From Hemerocallis citrina (lineage: Eukaryota > Streptophyta > Magnoliopsida > Asparagales > Asphodelaceae), in assembly GCA_017893485.1 (NCBI GenBank), contig CM030366.1:183795681-183859680 (forward strand): a stretch of 64,000 bases of DNA, given 5' to 3'. The position numbers were made by a program, and so were the translations under genes. The notes beneath the pieces were generated by a model that was given only the letters and a program-made list of their open reading frames with translations, was not told where the DNA came from and searched no databases. Of this stretch, positions 31,533-41,849 are shown piece after piece. The stretch's first letter is position 1. Each line of letters opens with the position of its first letter.

Positions 31533-34284
31533 TGTCATGCCCCGCTTCCCACTATACGGAAATACAGGCACGCAACTGAGGCCCAGCGAATGATATACAT
31601 CATCCATAAGCTGTACAATTATAAGCTAAACAAGATCTTTATAGCACATTTACGCAGGCAAATATAATAATCACATGAGCTGAAAATAGGATAACCATCA
31701 TTTGGATAATACATCAACATCGGGTCAAGATGGCCGGGAGTACAAGGTACCGCAATTAAAATAATATGATAAGCAGTTCGCTATAACAACTAGATAAAAT
31801 AGCGACTGAAAGAAAAACAACATGAAGTAGTAAGGAAGCAGTAATGATCGTCTAGAAAGTCTGTTCTGCGGGTCCATCAGTACCTGTATAATTATTAACT
31901 CAAAGAAAAATAGAAAAGGTACCCGTTAGAGCAAGTTTCGGGCAGCAAGTAGCAACAAGCAGTAAAAGAGGTAATATAACAAGATATAACATGGAAGAAA
32001 CAAGAAGTAGAAGTACAAATACAATATAAAAGGAAGCAAGGAACTGAGACATTATGATCATGTAAGTAATAACTGTAACTAGTGTATTCTAGACTTTAAG
32101 GTATAAGCAATTGATAACCTAGGCTCAGTTAATCGATAATCATGTAATCAAGAGTCATGTAACGAAGAGTCATGTAATCAAGAATCATGCTTAGTGGAAA
32201 TTTTGAGTTTATCTGTTTTATTAACTTATCTAATGCACGCAATCCTGTGTCCCATACCACAAGTTCGGTGCATATCAATCATGTGACGTTTAGACTTAAG
32301 TAGTGAATTCTATAGGATTATGTACTCGGGTCTTCCAGTGATAGTATCAAGATATGTAATCATGAATCATGTAATCGAGAATTGTATAATCAGGAATCAA
32401 GAATCAAGAATCACTATTTCGGGAAACACGGGCCCCTTCCGAGTATACTCCCCTATATTGTCCATTACTAAGCCGTACCCTGATAACCCCGGCTTGTTAT
32501 TCTTTTATAATTAATTATGAACATGCAGTTGGTACGACTAGTGGAACGGTGTAATCAAATAGTTTAGTCAAAGAAAATATCAAAGGCAGTAATCATGGAC
32601 ATGAGACGTAAAACGAGTACATATATCGATAGTAGTTATTATGGAATTATCAAGTGGTATAAAATGCATTCTATCAACCTATTATATCTATGCAAGTTAT
32701 TATTACAAGAACAATAATATATTCAGTTCATTAAATATGAAAAATAACGGGTTTATATGCAAAAATGCATAGATGAATTTTTAGACAACTTGACATATCT
32801 GCATTCAAATCCACTTTCCCGTTGTTACAGAAAAGCAAATCCGATTCCGTCAGAGATTCTAGAAAGTAGACTCTCTTCCAGTTCCAATGCATATTCACAT
32901 GATACATTCTAGAGACAGTAGCTATGCGTACAAATTCATTCTTCGCTGGTTTCGATGTTTCGCGCGCATTCTGGAAATTCAGAGTCACAATACTAGAATT
33001 GCGATATCTCACAATCTATACATCGGATTAAGAAACTGTAGGATGTTCCGGATATCTAGACTCGAAGGGCTACGATTTTTATGTAGAAAGTTTTTCGATC
33101 CAGTATCGGAAACATGGTCAAATTCTCAGTACAAGATACGGTTCGTAATCCCGTACAGGTTCAGAAATTCATGATATGTCAGTACTAAAATCGCGATATC
33201 TCACAATCTATACATCCGATTGAGAAACCGTAAGATGTTCTGGATTCGGGACTCGATGGGCTACGATTTCCATGTAGAAAATCTTCAATCCAGTATCGGA
33301 AATATGATCGAATTCTTAGTACAAGATCAAGAAATTTAGAGATAGTAAGGTTGAATATTCGATATTCGATAACACGATTCGAAATGTGTTAACGGTTCAC
33401 TCTTGAGTTGATATAGCATGGAACGAATGACTAGAATGGAACTTGACAATAAAACATGATGATAACTAGACTCCTTGCCACGAGTCCAAGGAAAATGCTT
33501 GTACGAGAACAAAAAAAATGTACAAGGTACTTGCCTTATAACGTGACGATTTCGATAGTGGTGTTAACCACAGAAAGAAGAACCAACGTCGGTAACAAAC
33601 GGCAGCAGAACGGCGGCAAGAATGGCAGCAAGACGGTAGCGAGCAGGCAACTGTAGCAATGGTGAGCAACAACAACAACGAGGAGATGGCGTGGCGTCGG
33701 GTTGTTTTTCGGGGTTCACGGGATCGTAGAAGCGGAGTCGTTGGCTCGAAGGTGGAAGGTAAAGTGGAGCTTGAGTGTTGCTTGAGCTCTCGGGTGTGAA
33801 GAAGGCAGAGGAAGAGAAGAAGGGAAAATGAAGAATGAGACGTAGATGTGAGAGTGAGGTGTGATGTGTGTGTGTGTGTGTATAGAAAGGAACGGAGATG
33901 GACAGCATGGTGCATGCAAGGTGTATGCATGCATGGTGTGTGTATAAAATAAAGGGAGAAAGAGATGGGTGTAAAAAAATTAGGCATATGTATGGAAAAA
34001 TGAGAAGGAGTTAGGCGTAGAATGAGAAAAATGAGATGGAGAAATTTGGCGTATGTGAGTGATTAGCGAGAGTGGGTTAGGCAGATAGGAGAAATGTTGA
34101 TTAGGGATAATTGGGGTTAGAATTTGTATTTAAACTCCCATCGAAAATCACAAAATTATGGAATTGATCATAAAAATATTCTGGCTTTAGATAAAGAGTC
34201 CAAAGAGAAAAATAAAACTTATCTGAAAATTGAAATACAAAAATTCACGTAATAAAATACGTACAACTGGAATAGGGAGTTACA
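31533..34284 (-). repeat. 3' LTR of the E element (2752 bp)
   Basis: TGTAACTCCC at 34284 to GGCATGACA at 31533 on the minus strand. It aligns with the 5' LTR with few substitutions per 100 bases and small indels. The hairpin motif lies at 33496..33537. Confidence 0.93.
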
Positions 34285-34450
34285 ATCCTACCCACCTTAC
34301 AAAAAAAATTTTGTCCTCGAAATTTACTTAGGCGAGATATAGGATAGCTTAAGAAGCAAATACAATACTCTTCAATAAAAAGTACAACAGAAGATAAAAG
34401 AAACAAAGAGTACCAAGGCACGAAAATAACTGAAGACAAATTGTGCACCC
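34285..34450 (-). other. Polypurine tract and LOG 3' flank
   Basis: Minus-strand AAGGTGGGTAGGAT lies at 34285..34298 next to the 3' LTR. The adjoining AAATTTCGAGGACAAAATTT is the usual end of Gypsy pol-like interiors and is also found at 55318..55360 in the D element. Confidence 0.75.
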
Positions 34451-35203
34451 TCAACTTGAGGACTCAACAATTTGATGTTTGGGATCAGAATCTGAACCAC
34501 CGACATCGCTAACATCCCAGTTCAGCTGAGTCACAAGCTCATCTCGCTCTGGCACATACTCCTCCAATTTTCTGAGTAACTCCTTAGGCGATGGAGCTGA
34601 AAGCAAGATGTGTCTGGCCTTACTAGATATAAACTCCTCAGCCATAGCTGAATCTATGAAGGACAAAAGTAAGTCGTAATATCCATCAATATTTAAAATA
34701 CCCACCGGTTTGCTGTGGACCCCCAGTTGAGCCCATGTGATTACCTCAAATAACTTCTCAAGTGTTCCATAACCTCTGGGCAAGGCTATGAAAGCATCAG
34801 CAGCACGAGCCATTTTAGCCTTCCTCTCGTGCATGTTAGAGACAACTCTAACATCTCCCACAGTTCTCCCAGTAATCTCTTTCGGCATCAGCGACTTGGG
34901 AATCACTCCCAAAACGTGTCGGCCACCAGCACGAACAGCGTCGGAAACTAGGCCCATCAATCTTATGCTCCCACCACCATAGACGAGATCGATATTACTT
35001 TCTACAAGCTCCTTGCCGAGCTTGATCGCGGCTTCTTGGTAGCTAGTTCTTTTGCCAGAGCTACTGCCACAAAATACACAGATCGTGCTGAATCTCGATG
35101 AAGATGATGAAGATGTAGAAAACTTCTTCATACCCACTTTTCCTTCTTCTTGCACCGATTTTCTCTTCATCCCTACCACCGATTCTCGATATTTTCTTTC
35201 CAT
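34451..35203 (-). CDS. LOG: LOG-type cytokinin riboside 5'-monophosphate phosphoribohydrolase, captured and probably impaired
   Basis: 250 codons, uninterrupted, same strand as the element. LOG enzymes release active free-base cytokinin from its nucleotide. Family signatures: [19 protein letters not shown] (41..59), [28 protein letters not shown] (124..132), the PGGxGTxxE site at 142..149 and EVITWAQLG. Plant LOGs are normally about 210 to 230 residues; here [20 protein letters not shown] (from Met25, position 35131) may be the true start. Two family glycines are Arg: R81 in GGGSIRLMG and R143 in PRGYGTLE. Both codons are AGA, one G-to-A step from GGA. E149 and R127 remain. Host LOG genes have several introns, so this is a reverse-transcribed copy. 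Catalysis is doubtful, but the frame is open. Confidence 0.9.
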   Translation of the reverse strand: MERKYRESVVGMKRKSVQEEGKVGMKKFSTSSSSSSRFSTICVFCGSSSGKRTSYQEAAIKLGKELVESNIDLVYGGGSIRLMGLVSDAVRAGGRHVLGVIPKSLMPKEITGRTVGDVRVVSNMHERKAKMARAADAFIALPRGYGTLEKLFEVITWAQLGVHSKPVGILNIDGYYDLLLSFIDSAMAEEFISSKARHILLSAPSPKELLRKLEEYVPERDELVTQLNWDVSDVGGSDSDPKHQIVESSS

Positions 35204-35530
35204 TTGCCAAGAAATTCGAGCTCCTACTCTTTCTCTTTCTTTCTTGCTCCTGCCCCTGCTACCGGCTTCTCACTCTTTTCTCTTCTCCGAAGCTTGCTCC
35301 CGAGTTATCTTCTTCTTTCTCTTCTCTCCTTTCTTCCCCGGCTTCTCTCTCTCTTTCTTTCTTCTCCGAATTCTCTCTCTTTCTTCTTTCTTCTCTGACT
35401 TCTCTCTCTTTCATCTTCCTCTTTCTTTCTCTTTTCCTTTCTTTCGCTTTTTCTTTCTTCTTTCTTTGACTTCTTTCTCTCTCTTTCTCTTCTTTTTATT
35501 TCTTCTTCTTCTTGTCTTTTCTTCATTAAT
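35204..35530 (-). other. GA-rich leader upstream of LOG
   Basis: A strongly purine-rich tract on the element sense strand (GAGAGAGAA, GAAGAAAGAAAG) between the tRNA fragment and LOG. It could be the captured 5' UTR. ORFs here are low-complexity. Confidence 0.5.
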
Positions 35531-35667
35531 GCACCGCCTCCTATAACCGACCTATGGCCAATATTTGCACTTTGTTCCCTATCCATTCTAAATATAACAT
35601 CGAACCCTGTGTTGTTGATAAAGTTTGCTTTGAAATTCATTCCACGAATCAATAAGGAACTCTGCTG

Positions 35668-35690
35668 CGCTTCCGCTGCGCCACTCTGAT
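35668..35690 (-). pseudogene. 5' end of initiator tRNA-Met (23 bases) inside the E element
   Basis: From 35690 the minus strand starts ATCAGAGTGGCGCAGCGGAA and continues GCG. This equals the first 23 bases of plant tRNA-iMet, including the A box TGGCGCAGCGG, and then diverges (CAGCAGAG instead of TGGTGGG). A longer version with the same 5' junction (TCACC before ATCAGAG) is in the D element. Confidence 0.75.
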
Positions 35691-36314
35691 GGTGATGCTT
35701 TTAGATGCTAATATCACGTGATAGCGATCGATGAATTGAGCAGAATTAATAGATTGGTAACACGAAGATGTTGGTTGTCAAACATATTTGGTAAAGTGGG
35801 CCCCAACCACCAAACAATATTGAAAAATTGTGGCAAGATTGGTGCCGCAAAGAAAAATAGGAGAAACGGGAATGAAGAATTTGTCAGTTACTCATCTCTA
35901 TAAATGAGAAGTTTAGGAAGAAGAAAAAAATTAAGTAAGACAAAAACAAGAAACAAGAAACAAGCAGAAAAGAAGAAAAAGAATAGAGTGTATATTTGTA
36001 AAGTATAGTAATACCAGTTTTAGAAAATAGTGATCTTCTTGTTGTTATTCCAATTTCCAATTTATTTGCCATTTAGCCCAACAAAATTCCTACTCTCTTC
36101 CAACAAAAGATTCAAGAAAATAGGGATAGAAAGAAATAACTAGTATGATACTCAATAATGGATTGATCGATGAGAATGAATGCAATGTACAGAAGGTAAC
36201 AAACGATGCAGGAACTAAAGCATGACTAGATCGAAATATACCAGTAACTGTTTCTTTGGTGATCTCTGCCTCCTTTGTAATCAGGTTATGAGCCTGATTA
36301 CACTCTCCAGTCTG
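35691..36314 (-). other. E interior, unassigned
   Basis: About 620 bases between the gag-like ORF and the tRNA fragment, A/T-rich, with no recognisable coding sequence. A CACGTG palindrome lies at 35724..35732, also seen beside the tRNA piece in the D element. Confidence 0.5.
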
Positions 36315-36836
36315 TCATTCACTGGGATTTGATCCTCCTATTAGTGTGACACTTTTTCTCTTCGGGCAATCCCGAACCTTGTGATCATTCATTCCACATG
36401 CAAGATACTGGTTGTTGGCTTTCCAGCAGTTCTTGCATATGTGTCCAACTCGGCGACAATAATAGCACTTTTGGTCCTTCTTCGGAGTTGTCGATGGGTA
36501 AGGTGATGCTCTAGTAGTCGGGGTCTGAACTGGCCTCCGTATCGGTCCACCTGTAGACTGTGCGACAGTAAGGAGATGTAATGCCCCCTGAACGGCATTC
36601 CACCCTCTACGGATCTGCTCCTGGGTATCGAGCATGGCAGTGTAACTCTTATGCTGGAGTACAAACAAGTCCCATTGAGTGGAGTTTGCGATATCCTGTA
36701 CCCTATCCAGATTAGCTCTCACCAGTTCATTTTGCCCTTGCTGTAGCTCCATCATTCGTTGCCTCTCCTGGAGAATGGCGACGATCTCCGATAGTTCATC
36801 CCTGTGTATAGAAGTCGAAGAGCCTCCGTGAACCAT
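36315..36836 (-). CDS. gag: Small gag-like ORF with zinc knuckles
   Basis: 173 codons beginning MVHGGSSTSI, about 110 bases downstream of the primer site. The N-terminal half (residues 12..60) is a Gln/Glu-rich helix or coiled coil. A Pro/Thr-rich linker follows. Then come a complete CCHC knuckle, CYYCRRVGHICKNC (124..137), and a second one, YLACGMNDHKVRDCP, in which the first Cys is Tyr (codon TAT, one G-to-A step from TGT). The typical Gypsy capsid core is missing, so this looks like the ends of a gag with the middle removed. It could bind element RNA but probably not assemble particles. Confidence 0.6.
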   Translation of the reverse strand: MVHGGSSTSIHRDELSEIVAILQERQRMMELQQGQNELVRANLDRVQDIANSTQWDLFVLQHKSYTAMLDTQEQIRRGWNAVQGALHLLTVAQSTGGPIRRPVQTPTTRASPYPSTTPKKDQKCYYCRRVGHICKNCWKANNQYLACGMNDHKVRDCPKRKSVTLIGGSNPSE

Positions 36837-36948
36837 AGTCTAAAATGCATAGTCGAATGGGGTAAATCTCCAGATGGGAAGTTGGTTATTAACATTCATG
36901 TGATCCACGTGGTGTGTATATTGTTGAGCTTAGCATGGTTCGAGACTA

Positions 36949-36961
36949 GGCTCTGATACCA
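36949..36961 (-). other. Primer binding site of the E element (tRNA-iMet)
   Basis: TGGTATCAGAGCC on the minus strand, separated from the LTR by nine bases (GGTTTTTAG). The same motif with ten bases of spacer occurs in the D element. Confidence 0.92.
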
Positions 36962-36970
36962 CTAAAAACC

Positions 36971-39747
36971 TGTCACGCCCCGCTTTCCACTATACGGAAA
37001 TACAGGCACGCAACTGAGGCCCAACGAATGATATACATCATCCATAAGCTGTACAATTATAAGCTCAACAAGATCTTTATAGCACATTCACGCAGGCAAA
37101 TATAATAATCACATGAGCTGAAAATAGAATAACCATCATTTGGATAATACATCAATATCGGGTCAAGATGCCCGGGAGTACAAGGTGCAGGAATTAAAAT
37201 AATATGATAGGCAGTTCGCTATAACAACTAGATAAAATAGCGACTGAAAGAAAAACAACATGAAGTAGTAAGGAAGCATAACGATCGTCTAGAAAGTCTG
37301 TTCTGCGGGTCCATCAGTACCTGTATAATTATTAACTCAAAGAAAAATAGAAAAGGTATCCGTTAGAGCAAGTTTCGGGCAGCAAGTAGCAACAAGCAGT
37401 AAAAGGGGTAATATAACAAGATATAACATGGAAGAAATAAGAAGTAGAAGTACAAATACAATATAGAAGGAAGTAAGGAACTGGGACAATATGATCATGT
37501 AAGTAATAACTGTAACTAGTATATTCTAGACTTCAAGGTATAAGCAATTGATAACCTAGGCTCAGTTAATCGATAATCATGTAATCAAGGATCGAGAGTC
37601 ATGTAATCAAGAGTCATGTAACGAAGAGTCATGTAATCAAGAATCATGCTTAGTGAAAATTTTGAGTTTATCTGTTTTATTAACTTATCTAATGCACACA
37701 ATCCTGTGTCCCATACCACAAGTTCGGTGCATATCTATCATATGACGTTTAGACTTAAGTAGTGAATTCTATAGGATTATGTACTCGGGTCTTCCAGTGA
37801 TAGTATCAAGACATGTAATCATGAATTATGTAATTGAAAATTATGTAATCAAGAATTGTATAATCAGGAATCAAGAATCAAGAATCAGTATTTCGGGAAA
37901 CACGGGCCCCCTTCCGAGTATACTCCCCTATATTGTCCATTACTAAGCCGTACCTTTATAACCCCGGCTTATTATTCTTTTATAATTAATTATGAACATG
38001 CAGTTTGTACGACTAGTGGAATGGTGTAATCAAATAGTTTAGTCAAGGAAAATATCAAGGACAATAATCATGGACATGAGACGTAAAACGAGTACATATA
38101 TCGATAGTAGTTATTATGGAATTATCAAGTGGTATAAAATACATTCTATCATCCTATTATATCTATGCAAGTTATTATTACAAGAACAATAATATATTCA
38201 GTTCATTAAATATGAAAAATAACAGGTTTATATGCAAAAATGTATAGATGAATTTTTAGATAACTTGACATATCTGCATTCAAATCCACTTTTCCGTTGT
38301 TACAGAAAAACAAATTCGATTCCGTTAGAGATTCTAGAAAGTAGACTCTCTTCCGGTTCCAACGCATATTCACATGATACATTCTAGAGACAGTAGCTAT
38401 GCGTACAAATTTATTCTTCGCTGGTTTCGATGTTTCGCGCGCATTCTGAAAATTCAGAGTCACAATACTAGAATTGCGATATCTCACAATCTATATATTG
38501 GATTAAGAAACTGTAGGATGTTTTGGATATCTAGACTCGAAGGGTTACGATTTTCATGTAGAAAGTATTTCTATCCAGTATCGGGAACATGGTCAAATTC
38601 TCAGTACAAGATACCGTTCGTAATCCCGTACAGGTTCAGAAATTCGTGATATGTCAGTACTAAAATCGCGATATCTCACAATCTATACATCCGAATGAGA
38701 AACCGTAAGATGTTATGGATTTGGAACTCGATGGGCTACGATTTCCATGTAGAAAATCTTCAATCAAGTATTGGAAACATGATCGAATTCTCAGTGTAAG
38801 ATCAAGAAATTTAGAGATAGTAAGGTTGAATATTCGATATTCGATAACACGATTCGAAATGTGTTAACGGTTCACTCTTGAGTTGATATAGCATGGAACG
38901 AGTGACTAGAATGGAACTTGACAATAAAACATGATGATAACTAGACTCCTTGCCACGAGTCCAAGGAAAATGCTTGTACGAGAACAAAAAAAATGTACAA
39001 GGTACTTGCCTTATAACGTGACGATTTCGATAGTGGTGTTAACCACAGAAAGAAGAACCAACGTCGGTAGCAAACAGCAGCAGAACGGCGGCAAGAATGG
39101 CAGCAAGACGGTAGCGAGCAGGCAACTGTAGCAATGGTGAGCAACAACAACAACGAGGAGATGGCGTGGCGTCGGGTTGTTTTTCGGGGTTCACGGGATC
39201 GTAGAAGCGGAGTCGTTGGCTCGAAGGTGGAAGGTAAAGTGGAGCTTGAGTGTTGCTTAAGCTCTCGGGTGTGAAGAAGGCAGAGAAAGAGAAGAAGGGA
39301 AAATGAAGAATGAGACGTAGATGTGAGAGTGAGGTGTGATGTGTGTGTGTGTGTATATATAGAAAGGAAAGGAGATGGACAGCTTGGTGCATGCATGGTG
39401 TGTGTATAAAATAAAGGGAGAAAGAGATGGGTGTAGAAAAATTAGGCATATGTGTGGAAAAATGAGAAGGAGTTAGGCATAGAATGAGAAAAATGAGATG
39501 GAGAAATTTGGCATATGTGAGTGATTAGCGGGAGTGGGTTAGACAGATAGGAGAAATGTTGATTAGGGATAATTGGGGTTAGAATTTGTATTTAAACTCC
39601 GATCGAAAAATCACAAAATTATGGAATTGATCAGAAAAATATTCTGGCTTTAGATAAAGAGTCCAAAGAGAAAAATAAAACTTATCTGAAAATTGAAATA
39701 CAAAAATTCACGTAATAAAATACGTACAACTGGAATAGGGAGTTACA
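36971..39747 (-). repeat. 5' LTR of the E element (2777 bp)
   Basis: Aligns with 31533..34284; a small duplication of ATCAAG-type repeats near 37580..37630 explains much of the length difference. It should carry the promoter for the interior, including LOG. Confidence 0.93.
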
Positions 39748-39752
39748 GTGAC
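39748..39752. repeat. Target-site duplication of the E element, right copy
   Basis: GTGAC, matching 31528..31532. Confidence 0.93.
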
Positions 39753-41396
39753 CCCCCTTGTTGATCTTGTCTCTATTGTGTTGAACCGCCCGTAGTTGCC
39801 ACATGACACCCATGACATGAAATAATTTAGGGATGACCACTTTGTGTTGTATACATGCTTGTTGTTCATATGATATCATGTGCTTGGATATGTTAGCTGT
39901 ATTAGACTTGTTGTAGACTTGTGAAATACCCTATATCATGTGGTTTGGATATCTAGTACACTATATTTCATGTTTGGTTATGTTTTGGATGAGTTTTATA
40001 TGAATTAGTTGATTTTGTGCATGAAGGATATTTTCTATTTTGTCGATTCCCCGTTTTTTATCAGTATTTTAGACCCTATTAAGATCAGTATATGAAAACT
40101 ATTTGTGGATATGAATTATAGAGAATTCTGTCTACTTTCCAGATTTTCTGACAGATCTCAGTTTCGATTTATGAGTTTCGAGTTATGACTATTTTACTAT
40201 AGATGCGTTTAAAAATTCCAGATCTAGTTTTGTATGCATATTGTATAGAAATCTATTTTTCTACTGATGCTAAAGATAATATTTTAATCCAATATTTTTC
40301 TGATTACAACTAGACTTGATTGGGATTAACCCCTAATTTTTTGGATCTAATTGATGCCTTTTTCAAACTATTCTATGCTTGCAAACAACTACTATACTTG
40401 CAGAATTTTCATACTGTTTAGTAAAGATACATAATTTCGACCTGATTCTATTTGTTGTTTCTAAAAACTTTGTGAATATGAATTATAGTCTACTGCATCT
40501 ATTTTTTCATCCTTCTGATGGATCTAGATTTTGATTTATATTTTGTGAGATATTGTTGTATTAGTACTACCGTGTTTATGATTCCAGATTTACAAAACTA
40601 CTATATCTTGCTACTTTCTGATTTTACTTGACTATTCTATCTATATTGAAAAATTATGAAACTTTATTTTCTTATACTAAACATACTAGGAAATACTCCA
40701 GATTTTTCTTGGATTTAGTCAAGTAAGTTTTGATGCTGTTTTCCTGTTCTTGAATACAAACTTCTGATTTCTGGCTAAACATGTTTTCTGGATTCAAATC
40801 TGTTTTGAGACTTGTTTTTGTGAAATACCATATGACTTATATATATTTACTGGATTCGGCTGAGAGTCTATTTTCCAGATTCTTTGATGGATCCATGTTT
40901 GCATGTTTGTAGCAACGAAAATCCCAGATTTAGTGCAGTACTGTCTTGCTGTCCTGAACTAGAATTCTCATTGTCCTAACCTTTTATGAGTTTTCGTTCA
41001 CCTGTGCATGTTTATCTTTCAACCTGAACTTGTTACTTGCTTATACATTGTTATACTTGCCCTATTTGTGACACATACATGCTTGTTTGATAATAATAAT
41101 AAATAACCAAGCCGGGGTTAAGGGAAAGATCTAGTAGTAGAAAATATAGAAATGTGTACTTAGAAGGGGGCCCATGTTTCCCATTTTGATTCATGTTGAT
41201 ACATGAACCTATTGATGCATAGACCTGTTGGTTCGTGTACCTGTTACCTGTTGATGCATGGACCTGTTGGTTCGTGTACCTGTTACCTGTTGGTTCGTGT
41301 ACCTGTTACCTGTTGATGTATGAATGAATCAGATGATCCGTGTACCTGTTTGATTCATAAAGCCGTTCCTGTTCCTGTTCTCCTGATGTAACACCC
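39753..41396 (+). repeat. Family H giant-LTR, part 2
   Basis: Continues 30819..31532. It holds a module resembling TCTAyTTTCCAGATTyTyTGAyGGATCT three times (about 40125, 40495, 40865). The conserved CCGGGGTTAAGGGAAAG...GGGCCC block is at 41112..41192, and a tandem ACCTGTTGGTTCGTGTACCTGTT tract lies at 41215..41350. It is cut at 41397 by the F LTR; the H end is not in the window. Confidence 0.65.
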
Positions 41397-41849
41397 TAGA
41401 TTTGATTAATAAGATTGTGTGATTTTACGTGTTGTGCACGTATGATTTCGTTTGTAAAATTTCTCGTATAAATTTTTTTTTATAGTAATTGTTCTCTTTA
41501 TTTTTCTAAAATTATTCTCTTTAAAAGCCTAATTTAAATCTAGGCCTATTTGTCCTTTTAAGCCCACTATATTTATTGATTATTTAATTATTCTGAGCCC
41601 ATGGTTAGTTTGGCCCATTAGTGAGCCCATTTACTTTAATTCTCTTTTGAAATGGTCTAACTTGTAGTGTAAACTCATTTCAAGGACAATTAAATTTGTC
41701 ACATAAACAAATTTGTAAATGGGGGACACTAGAGTGGCACGTGCATGCATTAGCATGTGCAATGTGCACACTCTAGGAGTGGCCGGATTGTGATGGAGAG
41801 AGTGGGAGAGATGGGGTTGGTTACTCTCATCATGGGTAGTTTATATAAC

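Larger units (their letters stand above)
31533..39747 (-). mobile_element. Complete non-autonomous giant-LTR element (family E) carrying a LOG gene
   Basis: 8215 bp, minus strand, with a perfect GTGAC duplication. The 5' LTR is 36971..39747 and the 3' LTR 31533..34284. The primer site lies nine bases inside the 5' LTR. The polypurine tract abuts the 3' LTR. The 2.7 kb interior has a small zinc-knuckle gag-like ORF, a 23-base piece of tRNA-iMet and an intronless LOG gene, but no protease, integrase, RT or RNase H. It therefore fits the large retrotransposon derivative (LARD) class and needs enzymes in trans. The last 65 or so interior bases beside the 3' LTR match the D element, which has no LOG there. 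LOG is thus an insertion specific to E. Confidence 0.92.

Noticed and set aside
33466..33987. 173-codon ORF in the E LTR, also present at 38941..39396 and 25631..26155
   Set aside because: Conserved mainly because the LTRs are recent copies. Composition is Ser/His/Thr-rich from microsatellite and C/T-rich DNA, with no recognisable domain. A Ka/Ks test across many copies could reopen it.
35305..35652. Lys/Arg/Glu-rich ORF upstream of LOG
   Set aside because: Produced by the GA-rich tract on that strand; low-complexity and without homology signals.
35668..35690. Reading this as a second primer binding site instead of a tRNA piece
   Set aside because: The match to tRNA-iMet continues for 23 bases, and for 53 in the D element, through the D and anticodon arms. 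A primer site would be complementary to the tRNA 3' end only.
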